A DNA stretch of 64,000 bases from Seohaeicola sp024304985. Lineage in GTDB: Bacteria > Pseudomonadota > Alphaproteobacteria > Rhodobacterales > Rhodobacteraceae. The stretch spans positions 1-64,000 of the forward strand of contig NZ_JARAMP010000009.1 of assembly GCF_028802875.1 (NCBI RefSeq), given 5' to 3'. The notes beneath the pieces were generated by a model that had not been told where the DNA came from, did no database searches, and saw only the letters and a list, made by a program, of their open reading frames with translations. Below are positions 1-8,373 of this stretch, piece by piece. A program made the position numbers and the translations under genes. How positions within the stretch are numbered: position 1 is the stretch's first letter; every line of letters begins with the position of its first letter.

Positions 1-309
1 GCCCATCTGGCGACACGCGAAACCTATGCCCGGCTTGCCGCGATTGTGGATGGTCCGGTCTATGTCAACCTGATCGACCTGCCGGACGGTCGCCTTGTGC
101 GCGGGGTCCATGCCATCTTGCGCGAGATCTATCCGCATGTAGAGGCTGTACAGGGCCCGGTCGAAGACGCAGGGCGCACCAATGTCGTGCTGGCCGCCTC
201 CATGACACCGCTGGACAGGCTGGACCGTCTGCCCGACGACTACAAACCCGTCCGGATCGCGCAGGGCCGCGCCTTCACGGATGATCACGGCTGGGTCGGA
301 CATCGGTAG
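1..309 (+). CDS. Spermidine synthase-like protein, 3' end (partial)
   Basis: The frame is already open at base 1, so this is the last 102 codons of a gene that begins left of the window. The visible part resembles the C-terminal portion of the Rossmann fold of polyamine aminopropyltransferase-like proteins, with a stretch reading VYVNLIDLPDGRLVRGVHAI, followed by a short tail ending GWVGHR. Related proteins are often fused to a membrane transporter-like domain, but that part would lie outside the window. Catalytic residues cannot be judged from this fragment. The family call rests on sequence memory only and is moderate. Confidence 0.6.
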   Translation, partial: AHLATRETYARLAAIVDGPVYVNLIDLPDGRLVRGVHAILREIYPHVEAVQGPVEDAGRTNVVLAASMTPLDRLDRLPDDYKPVRIAQGRAFTDDHGWVGHR

Positions 310-332
310 AAGGTGCAGGGAACAGTCCGTCC

Positions 333-1016
333 CTATGCCTCCGGGTCGGACATGTCGTTCCTGATTGTCTCAAGATGCTCTGTCATGCAGGCAGAAGCAG
401 CCTCGGGATCACCGCGTGCGATCGCATCCACAATGCGTTGATGTTGATCACTGTGCAGCGTCTGAAACGCCAGAGTTCCGATGCGGCGATAGGTTCTTTC
501 CCATTCCCGTTGCCATGCAGCTCGGCGGCGAACCCCCGAAAGATAGTTCAGAAACCCTGACAGTATTGGATTGCGCGAGATATGCGCCAACGCCCGGTGA
601 AATGCGTCGTCAGCCTGTTCGCAGGCGGCGCGGTCGCGTGCCCTTCGACCGGCAGCAACTTTCTCACGCAGAAGAGCAACATCCTGGTCACAGGCCAGAC
701 GAGCGGCTTCGGCGGCGACCATTGGCTCCAGCAACATCCGCGCCTGCATGATGTCCGGCGGTGTTGCACCTTCGATGAGTAGTGTTTCACGGACAGGGAG
801 ATGGCGGGGCCGCACGCCTCGGAACGTACCTTGGCCGACATGCCGCCAAATCTTTCCATCCTTCTCCAGCGCGGCAAGACATGTCCTGAGGCCTTGCCGT
901 GAACAACCCAGCCGCCCGGCAAGGATCCGTTCAGCTGGCAACCGCGCGCCGGGTGTCAGTTCGTCGAGTATCTCAACCAACTCGAGATAGATGTCTGCTG
1001 TGGATCGTCTTGGCAT
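333..1016 (-). CDS. GntR/FadR-family transcriptional regulator
   Basis: A 227-residue regulator with an N-terminal winged helix-turn-helix (about residues 5-70, including GARLPAERILAGRLGCSRQG) and a C-terminal all-helical FCD-type effector domain (about 85-215), the FadR arrangement of the GntR family. The frame stays open upstream to 1172. I chose the ATG at 1016 because MPRRSTADIY starts directly at the wHTH and a GAGGGTGG-type ribosome site lies just before it; the longer version would run into the divergent permease gene. It is transcribed away from the TauE/SafE permease at 1096, so it probably controls that gene. The ligand is unknown. Confidence 0.85.
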   Translation of the reverse strand: MPRRSTADIYLELVEILDELTPGARLPAERILAGRLGCSRQGLRTCLAALEKDGKIWRHVGQGTFRGVRPRHLPVRETLLIEGATPPDIMQARMLLEPMVAAEAARLACDQDVALLREKVAAGRRARDRAACEQADDAFHRALAHISRNPILSGFLNYLSGVRRRAAWQREWERTYRRIGTLAFQTLHSDQHQRIVDAIARGDPEAASACMTEHLETIRNDMSDPEA

Positions 1017-1030
1017 CACACCACCCTCAA

Positions 1031-1051
1031 CAGACCAATTTGCAGACCAAT
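1031..1051. promoter_or_regulatory. Candidate GntR operator (direct repeat)
   Basis: CAGACCAAT occurs twice, at 1031-1039 and 1043-1051, 12 bp apart (TTGGTCTG on the other strand). It lies in the 79-bp space between the divergent GntR regulator and the TauE/SafE permease. A repeat placed here could bind the adjacent regulator. GntR sites are more often inverted repeats, so this is a weak inference. Confidence 0.35.
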
Positions 1052-1095
1052 CTATCAAAGTGCAAGGGGGGCGTAGACTGAAAGGATGATGGACC

Positions 1096-1848
1096 ATGCT
1101 GACCGATCTGATTCTGCTCTGCCTTGCCGGCGCTGCGGCAGGGTTGCTCAACTCGGTTGCGGGCGGGGGCACGTTCCTCAGCCTGCCCGCCCTGATTTAC
1201 GTGGGCGTGCCGCCGGTCGCTGCAAATGCGACGGCAACGCTCAGTGCGCTTCCCGGATACATGAGCAGCGCCTGGGGCTTCCGCGGCGACATGCGCGCAG
1301 AGGGTGCGCTGGGGTTCCGCATGATCTTTGGCCTTGCTGTCCTCGGCAGTATCATAGGAGCCCTTCTTCTGATCGTGACTCCGGGCGATACCTTCCTCTG
1401 GGTCGTGCCATGGCTTTTGATGTTTGCAACCGCACTCTTCGCGTTCGGCCCCGCCTTGCTCAGGATCCTGCGCGAACGCGGGATAGGTGTGGCTGGTCCG
1501 GTCACCTCTGGTGCTGCCATCCTCGCCGTGTCGGTCTATGGCGGCTATTTCAACGGCGGGCTTGGCATCATGCTGCTGGCAACCTTCGGCCTCTTGGGCC
1601 ATCTCGACTTGCACGGCATGAACGGGCTCAAATGCGTGCTCTCGGCAGTTCTTTCGTTCATCTCCGCCGCTGCCTTTAGCTGGGCAGGATTGATCGCCTG
1701 GGAACAGGCGCTCGTCATGGCCGCAAGCGCAACCGCCGGCGGCTATGTCGGAGCACGCCTGACCCGAAGGATCGTACGCACCGACCTCTTGCGCGGTTTC
1801 ATCACCCTGGTCGGAGCCGCGATGACGGTTGCCTTCTTTGTGATGTGA
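1096..1848 (+). CDS. TauE/SafE-family (TSUP) membrane permease
   Basis: A 250-residue, very hydrophobic protein with about eight predicted membrane segments. It carries the typical N-terminal TSUP signature AGLLNSVAGGGTFLSLPAL (residues ~14-32) and the second-half repeat (about 135-165, with SVYGGYFNGGLGI). Family members export or import sulfite, sulfonates or other organic anions across the inner membrane; the substrate here is not deducible. AAAGGA precedes the ATG. The gene is divergent from a GntR regulator. Its stop codon directly abuts an IS66 transposase remnant, so its downstream context has been rearranged. Confidence 0.9.
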   Translation: MLTDLILLCLAGAAAGLLNSVAGGGTFLSLPALIYVGVPPVAANATATLSALPGYMSSAWGFRGDMRAEGALGFRMIFGLAVLGSIIGALLLIVTPGDTFLWVVPWLLMFATALFAFGPALLRILRERGIGVAGPVTSGAAILAVSVYGGYFNGGLGIMLLATFGLLGHLDLHGMNGLKCVLSAVLSFISAAAFSWAGLIAWEQALVMAASATAGGYVGARLTRRIVRTDLLRGFITLVGAAMTVAFFVM

Positions 1849-1974
1849 CGCGTGGACCCAAAAATGTGCCACGTGGATCGGATCGCCACCCTTGCGGGAG
1901 GGGCGCGTCAGGCGGTTGTAACCCTGGTAGCCGTCGAGTTGCAGGATGCCGTCGAAGCCGCGCAGGATCCGCAA
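1849..1974 (-). pseudogene. IS66-family transposase remnant
   Basis: About 42 codons read on the minus strand match the IS66 TnpC catalytic region: GFDGILQLDGYQGYNRLT, then VAHFWVHA, where intact enzymes have a GVLQVDGYAGYN-type motif and AYCWAHARR. The similarity begins just after an in-frame stop (1978-1980) and ends exactly at base 1849, next to the stop codon of the TSUP permease. No other IS66 sequence, inverted repeat or accessory gene is visible nearby. This is therefore a relic of an old insertion or recombination. Confidence 0.75.
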
Positions 1975-2025
1975 GCGTCACGAACCAATGAAGTGTCCCG
2001 CGCCACGGAAAGAAGGTAGTATAGA

Positions 2026-2070
2026 CCCGATGTGGACCACGGCCCAGAAATCGTGGTCCAGATTATCGGG
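2026..2070. repeat. Long hairpin between IS66 remnant and tRNA-Glu
   Basis: CCCGAT (2026-2031) and GGACCACG (2034-2041) pair with CGTGGTCC (2052-2059) and ATCGGG (2065-2070), with a 10-nt loop. No T-run follows on either strand. It may be part of an old mobile-element end or an end of the tRNA-Glu transcript. Apart from the IS66 remnant, this hairpin and the tRNA, I see no gene between 1849 and 2322. Confidence 0.5.
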
Positions 2071-2104
2071 CAACACGATTTAAATAGTGGTTTTTTGGGA
2101 AAGT

Positions 2105-2179
2105 TGGCAGCCCGTAGGGGAGTCGAACCCCTCTTTTCAGGTTGAAAACCTGACGTCCTAACCGATAGACGAACGGGCC
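2105..2179 (-). tRNA. tRNA-Glu (anticodon UUC)
   Basis: Read on the minus strand the sequence folds as a tRNA: acceptor GGCCCGT pairs with ACGGGCT, the discriminator is G and CCA is encoded. The anticodon stem TCAGG/CCTGA encloses the loop TTTTCAA, giving anticodon TTC. The T-arm carries GGTTCGACTCC. This is a single gene, not part of an rRNA operon. Confidence 0.95.
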
Positions 2180-2322
2180 AAGCCTTGGCGTGAGGCGGCT
2201 TTTAGGCAAAGCGACTGGCGGGTGCAAGTAGAAATTTCCGCCACTTGTCAGATTCTTTGCAATCCCGTGATGGCGGTCTTTAAACCCGTGCCGGCCTTAC
2301 GACGCGCGGGCGGTTCCGAGGG

Positions 2323-4071
<1,749 letters not shown>

Positions 4072-4082
4072 GGCGCGCCCAT

Positions 4083-4112
4083 TTCATCTTGCCCGAAATA
4101 CTCTCGGGGGAA
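4083..4112 (-). repeat. Intergenic repeat (ATATTTG..CAAGA type), copy 1
   Basis: On the minus strand this reads CCCCCGAGAGTATTTCGGG followed by CAAGATGAA, a diverged copy of the element also seen near 24565, 30106 and 41505. It lies in the hom-recJ gap. Next to it, at about 4113-4134, is a 10-bp inverted repeat ATCGTCGAAC/GTTCGACGAT around a 3-base loop. The role of these elements is unknown; the whole block may act as a transcript-end structure. Confidence 0.55.
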
Positions 4113-4171
4113 TCGTCGAACGCAGTTCGACGATGGGGGCGGACAGCCCCCCCTGATCAGGGCTTCAACCC

Positions 4172-5458
4172 TCACACCGTCTCGATCCTGAGGGCGACGG
4201 GCGCCTCGGTGACGACATCCGTCGTCGCGATCGCGGCCAAAGCCTCGTCCAGCGCGGTGCGGGTGGTCTTGTGCGTCACGATCAGCACGGGGGCCTTGTC
4301 GTCCACATGGTCATACTGGCGCATCCGGTGGATCGACACGCCCGCATTGCCAAGAATCGCCGCCACCTTGGCCAGAGCACCGGGTTTGTCGCGCAGGGTC
4401 ATGCGCAGGTAATAAGGCGCAGGCAGAACCGATTGCGCGCGGGTGGCGCGGGTCAGGCTGGTGGCGGGCTGCCCAAAGACGGCCAAACGGAAGCCGCGCG
4501 CGATATCGCAGACATCCCCCATCACGGCGCTGGCCGTCGGGCCTTCACCCGCACCGGCACCCCGCAGCACGATCTGGCCCACGGCATCGCCCTCGATCAC
4601 CACCATGTTGGTGCCGCCATCCAACTGCCCCAGCGGGCTGGCCGCAGGCACGAGGCAGGGCGACATGCGCTGTTCCAGTCCGCGCCCGGTCATCTGCGCC
4701 ACACCCAGCAGCTTGATCTTGTAGCCCATGTCGGCGGCTTGCCGGATATCGTCCAGACTGACGCGCTGGATCCCTTCCAGCTCGATCCCGTCGAAATCCA
4801 CCTGCGTGCCGAATGCGATCGAGGACAGGAGCGCCAGTTTGTGACCTGCGTCGATGCCGCCCACGTCCAGATTGGGATCGGCCTCAAGATAGCCCAGCTT
4901 GTGCGCCTCTTCGAACAGGGTGTTATAGCCTTGTCCGGTCGCCTCCATCCGGGTCAGGATATAGTTGCAGGTGCCGTTCATCACCCCCATCACGCGGGTG
5001 ATGCGGTTGGCGGCCAGCCCCTCGGTCAGGGTCTTGATGACAGGGATGCCGCCTGCGACCGCCGCCTCGTAACGGATCACGCTGCCCGCGGCCTCTGCGG
5101 CCTCGGCCAGCGCCTGCCCGTGGATCGCCAGCATCGCCTTGTTGGCCGTAACCACGTCCTTGCCCGCCGCAATCGCCGCCTCTGTCGCGGCCTTGGCCGG
5201 GCCGTCCGATCCGCCCATCAACTCGACAAAAACATCCACATCACTGCGCGTCGCCAAGGCCACGGGATCGTCCTCCCAGGCGAAACCCTTGAGCGAGACG
5301 CCGCGATCCTTGTCGCGCGTCCGCGCCGAGATGGCCGAGATCTCGATCTTGCGCCCGGTCCGCGCGGCCAGAAGGTCGGCCTGCTGCTTGACGATCTTCA
5401 CGACACCGATGCCGACGGTGCCCAGTCCGGCAATACCTAGGCGCAGGGGTTGGGTCAT
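4172..5458 (-). CDS. hom: Homoserine dehydrogenase
   Basis: A 428-residue enzyme that reduces aspartate semialdehyde to homoserine in the threonine/methionine pathway. The N-terminal Rossmann motif GLGTVGIGVV is at 11-20. The catalytic domain follows, with the family sequence AAVAGGIPVIKTL near 130-145 and NGTCNYILTRM near 160-170. A C-terminal ACT domain (about 350-425, beginning YYLRMTLRDKPGALA) is present, consistent with feedback control by threonine. It is a monofunctional enzyme with no aspartokinase fusion. It precedes recJ on the same strand. Confidence 0.96.
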   Translation of the reverse strand: MTQPLRLGIAGLGTVGIGVVKIVKQQADLLAARTGRKIEISAISARTRDKDRGVSLKGFAWEDDPVALATRSDVDVFVELMGGSDGPAKAATEAAIAAGKDVVTANKAMLAIHGQALAEAAEAAGSVIRYEAAVAGGIPVIKTLTEGLAANRITRVMGVMNGTCNYILTRMEATGQGYNTLFEEAHKLGYLEADPNLDVGGIDAGHKLALLSSIAFGTQVDFDGIELEGIQRVSLDDIRQAADMGYKIKLLGVAQMTGRGLEQRMSPCLVPAASPLGQLDGGTNMVVIEGDAVGQIVLRGAGAGEGPTASAVMGDVCDIARGFRLAVFGQPATSLTRATRAQSVLPAPYYLRMTLRDKPGALAKVAAILGNAGVSIHRMRQYDHVDDKAPVLIVTHKTTRTALDEALAAIATTDVVTEAPVALRIETV

Positions 5459-5561
5459 CGGGGCCTCCGTGGGTGGAATGAACTGCTGTGATCAGCCGCG
5501 ATGTATCGGGTTCGGATCATCCTTGCAACGGCAGGGCGCGGCTTTTGCGACGCAGGCGCGT

Positions 5562-5918
5562 TCAGGGCTGCTCTGCGGTCACGCCGGTTTCCATCCGGTC
5601 GCGCGTCTCGGCATCGAACGTGGTGGCGCGCAGCGCCGTGGCCCGGCGCTCCAGCGCGGCCACCCGGTCCTCGAGGCTGGTCTGCGTGTCCGGCGCGATC
5701 ACCTGTTCCTGCGTGCCGGCCAGCAGTTCCTCGGCCGGGACAAGCGCGGGATAGCCCTGTCCGGTATCCGCATCGGTCAGCCGGCCGGTCATGTCCGGAA
5801 AATCCGTGCAGCCCGCGAGTATCAGCATGCCCGCCAGTGCGACGCGCAGCAGCCCGCCCCCTTGGGCAAGGCGGGGTCCGCGCCGATGTGGCGGGCAGGG
5901 GATGGCGGGTGCAGACAT
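5562..5918 (-). CDS. Putative lipoprotein with short coiled coil
   Basis: A predicted 118-residue exported lipoprotein. A basic N-terminus and hydrophobic segment end in the lipobox LILAGC (Cys about residue 37). The mature part is short and contains a heptad-like stretch EDRVAALERRATALRAT. The frame is open far upstream, but the ATG at 5918 has GGAAGGG at good spacing and places the signal peptide properly; the next upstream ATG (5951) has no ribosome site. No family is recognised. It is divergent from a TetR regulator, which may control it. Confidence 0.65.
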   Translation of the reverse strand: MSAPAIPCPPHRRGPRLAQGGGLLRVALAGMLILAGCTDFPDMTGRLTDADTGQGYPALVPAEELLAGTQEQVIAPDTQTSLEDRVAALERRATALRATTFDAETRDRMETGVTAEQP

Positions 5919-6016
5919 GCGGGCAGGCCCTTCCAAAGGCTGTCCTGTCATGCAACAGCGCCGCAGGTTTCGCAAGGTGGGCGTTGCCGGGCGAGGCCGC
6001 ACGGCAGGCTTTGATC

Positions 6017-6030
6017 TGAACGGATGTTCA
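6017..6030. promoter_or_regulatory. Candidate TetR operator TGAAC-N4-GTTCA
   Basis: TGAACGGATGTTCA is a 14-bp interrupted palindrome. It sits 15 bp before the chosen TetR start and in the gap shared with the divergent lipoprotein gene. This is the usual place for a TetR autoregulatory site. Binding is inferred from position and symmetry only. Confidence 0.5.
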
Positions 6031-6044
6031 GTTATGGGTATGTC

Positions 6045-6632
6045 ATGGCACGCACCGCAGGGTCCCATTCCGACATCACCGGTCCGCGCGTCGCTCAGGC
6101 GGCGCTGCAACTTTTCGCACGGCATGGCTATGCGGCCGTGTCCATGCGCCAGATAGCGGCCGAGGTGGGCGTGCAGGCGGGCGCGCTTTACAACTACACG
6201 CCCGACAAACAAAGCCTTCTGTTCGATCTGATGCGCGGCCATATGGACGAACTGCTGGCGGCGCGCGCGGCCCTCCTGCAGCCGGATGGGCCATTGGCGC
6301 GGCTTGAGGATTTCACCCGCTTCCACATCCGTTTCCATCTGGAACGGCCCGACGCCGTCTTTGTGTCCTACATGGAGCTGCGCAATCTGACGCCCGCGAA
6401 TTTCGCGGTGATCGAAGGGTTGCGCCGCCGCTATGAGGACGATCTGGAGGCCATCCTGCGTGCCGGGGTGGGGGCAGGTCTTTTCGATGTGACCGATACC
6501 AAGATCGCAACGCTGGCCGTGATCGCCATGCTGACGGGCGTCACCACATGGTATCGCGCCGAGGGACGGCTGAGCGTGGCACAGGTCGAGACGATCTATT
6601 GGGACATGGTGCGCAAGGCGGTCGCGGCCTGA
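6045..6632 (+). CDS. TetR/AcrR-family transcriptional regulator
   Basis: A 195-residue regulator. The N-terminal helix-turn-helix (about 12-58) contains AALQLFARHGYAAVSMRQIA and VGVQAGALYNY, the standard TetR pattern. The remainder is helical and resembles the TetR C-terminal ligand-binding type often found with acyl-CoA or fatty-acid regulators. An ATG at 6024 is possible, but it lies inside the palindromic operator-like sequence, so the ATG at 6045 (MARTAG) is preferred. The ligand is unknown; the probable targets are itself and the divergent lipoprotein. Confidence 0.88.
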   Translation: MARTAGSHSDITGPRVAQAALQLFARHGYAAVSMRQIAAEVGVQAGALYNYTPDKQSLLFDLMRGHMDELLAARAALLQPDGPLARLEDFTRFHIRFHLERPDAVFVSYMELRNLTPANFAVIEGLRRRYEDDLEAILRAGVGAGLFDVTDTKIATLAVIAMLTGVTTWYRAEGRLSVAQVETIYWDMVRKAVAA

Positions 6633-6724
6633 CTCTGGCCTGCCAAATGGCATTCCCCTCTCGCATCAGGGGCCGAACCGCGCTAGAGGATCGGCAGTCG
6701 GGCACCATCGGGATAGCAGCACAG

Positions 6725-7222
6725 ATGCCACAGCAGAGCGAACCGGAAATTCTGGCCACAGTCTCGGCCTCGGCCCCACGGCGCATGATGGGAATCATCG
6801 TTCTGGCGGCCTTGGGCGGCCTGCTGATCTATGCCGGTCTTGCCCAGCCGCCCGCCTCTCTGGGCTGGCAGCTTTTTCTGCTGGCGGCAGGCGGGATCAC
6901 CCTGTTTCTGACAGAACGGATGCGCCGGGCCAGCGTCATGACGCTGGAGCTGACGCGCGAGGGATTGCGCGACACCGAAGGCCGCGTGCTGGCGCGGCTG
7001 GACCAGATCGAGACCGTGAACCGGGGTGTCTTTGCCTTCAAGCCGTCAAACGGTTTTGTGCTGACCACCCGCGACGCGCAGGAGCGGCACTGGAACCCGG
7101 GCCTGTGGTGGCGTGTCGGCCGCCGCGTCGGGGTCGGCGGCGTGACGCCAGCCGCTCAAACCAAGTTCATGGCCGAGATGATCCAGACCCTTCTGGACGA
7201 CCGCCGCAAGGATCAGGGCTGA
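6725..7222 (+). CDS. Small two-helix membrane protein, hypothetical
   Basis: A 165-residue protein with two adjacent membrane segments (about residues 22-40 and 47-63) followed by a cytoplasmic domain of about 95 residues. This domain resembles the bacterial PH-like pattern in which a short β-rich stretch contains GLRDTEGRVLARLDQIETVN and NGFVLTTRD. The ATG at 6725 was chosen because it places the first helix close to the N-terminus. It is co-directional with the TetR gene, 92 bp away. The function is not known. Its 3' end forms part of a perfect hairpin shared with the convergent gene. Confidence 0.7.
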   Translation: MPQQSEPEILATVSASAPRRMMGIIVLAALGGLLIYAGLAQPPASLGWQLFLLAAGGITLFLTERMRRASVMTLELTREGLRDTEGRVLARLDQIETVNRGVFAFKPSNGFVLTTRDAQERHWNPGLWWRVGRRVGVGGVTPAAQTKFMAEMIQTLLDDRRKDQG

Positions 7223-7239
7223 CGGATCAGCCCTGATCC
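7210..7239. terminator. 13-bp perfect hairpin between convergent genes
   Basis: GGATCAGGGCTGA (7210-7222) and TCAGCCCTGATCC (7227-7239) are perfect inverted repeats around the loop CGGA. The left arm contains the stop codon of the membrane-protein gene. The structure lies between that gene and the TadE-like gene ending at 7247. It is symmetric and lacks T-runs, so a role in bidirectional termination or 3'-end protection is inferred. Confidence 0.6.
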
Positions 7240-7246
7240 AAAGCAT

Positions 7247-7807
7247 TCAGACTGCGAATTTCACCTGCGGCGCGAAACGCGGACGGGTAAAGACGAAATT
7301 GTAAAGGTCCTGCCTCTCGATACCGACGTTGAACGGCGGCGAGTAATCCGACCATGTCTCGACCAGGATCAGCCGTTCGTTGTTGGGAACGGCGGGCAGC
7401 TTGTTCTGGATCGCCAGAATATCGGTATTTGTCAGGACAGGGACACCCCCGCGCTGATGGGACCAATCGCGATAGAAGCGTTTCTGCGCGGCATTGTAAT
7501 AGACCACGGTCACACGCATCCGCGGGGGCGTGGCGGTCCGTGCCAGTTCGTCGAACAACAGCACCGCCCCGTCCAGATAGGCCGCGTTGATCGGATCCAC
7601 CTCGCGCGAGATCATGTCACCGATGGTGAAGGCCGCTTTCACGTTCAGACTGTTCTGCCGATAGGCATCAAAGAACACCAGCATCGAGAGCATGGCCCAG
7701 AAGAGCATCGGGAACATGACGACCGCCTCGACGGTCAGGGAGCCCCGTATGTCGCGGGCAAAGTCGCGCAGGCAGGTCTGCAATCTGTGGATCAACAGGG
7801 GTGTCAT
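7247..7807 (-). CDS. TadE/TadG-like pseudopilin protein
   Basis: A 186-residue protein with a basic N-terminus, then GSLTVEAVVMFPMLFWAMLS (about residues 22-41), the TadE-like membrane segment with the conserved Glu after the short cytoplasmic part. The remainder is a periplasmic domain. TadE-type minor pseudopilins take part in Flp/Tad pilus assembly. It is the last of three overlapping minus-strand genes; its start overlaps the stop of the next gene by 4 bp (ATGA). No Tad secretion ATPase, prepilin peptidase or secretin gene is present in the window. Confidence 0.8.
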   Translation of the reverse strand: MTPLLIHRLQTCLRDFARDIRGSLTVEAVVMFPMLFWAMLSMLVFFDAYRQNSLNVKAAFTIGDMISREVDPINAAYLDGAVLLFDELARTATPPRMRVTVVYYNAAQKRFYRDWSHQRGGVPVLTNTDILAIQNKLPAVPNNERLILVETWSDYSPPFNVGIERQDLYNFVFTRPRFAPQVKFAV

Positions 7808-8373
7808 ATCGGCTCCTGCACGAAAGCGGTCGCGGTGACCATGGCGGTGTATCCCGTGTCGCTATTGGCCGCCAGGTCGCGGCCCAGTCCCGACAACGGA
7901 AAGATTGGCTCGAACATCGCGCAGATCCGCAGCAGCATCATCTCGTTTGCCATGCCGTTGGTGAAGGTGCGGACGGGCTGCACTTCCTCGGCATGGTTGA
8001 CGCAGTCGTAATCGGCGGGTGGCGGCGTCCAGGCGCGCAGGTCCATGCGGATCATCTCGATCTTCACATTGTCCTCGCAATCGGGGATCACCGGCGCGCG
8101 TTCGCAGATCGCATCGCGGATCTCGGCATATTGCGGCGCATTGCCGGTGCCCAGACGGATGTCACGGACGGTCAGATCGACTGCGCGGTCCAGCATGGTG
8201 TGACGGATCGTGATGAAGCCCACTTCCACCGCCGACACCAGAAGAAAGATGAACATCGGGAACAGGATCACGAATTCGATCGTGGCGTTGCCATCCTCGC
8301 GGCCCATGCGGCGGCGCAGTTGCCGGAGGCGCCCGTGGCGGCGGGTGGCGTGATCAGAGAAAGACCGGATCAT
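7804..8373 (-). CDS. TadE-family pilus assembly protein
   Basis: A 189-residue protein with the most typical TadE signature of the three: REDGNATIEFVILFPMFIFL at about residues 25-44, giving one N-terminal membrane helix preceded by a positively charged stretch. The C-terminal domain is predicted periplasmic and has several Cys residues (in AICERAPVIPDCEDN and DYDCVN) that could form disulfides. It overlaps both flanking genes by four bases, which suggests translational coupling within one operon. Confidence 0.85.
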   Translation of the reverse strand: MIRSFSDHATRRHGRLRQLRRRMGREDGNATIEFVILFPMFIFLLVSAVEVGFITIRHTMLDRAVDLTVRDIRLGTGNAPQYAEIRDAICERAPVIPDCEDNVKIEMIRMDLRAWTPPPADYDCVNHAEEVQPVRTFTNGMANEMMLLRICAMFEPIFPLSGLGRDLAANSDTGYTAMVTATAFVQEPI

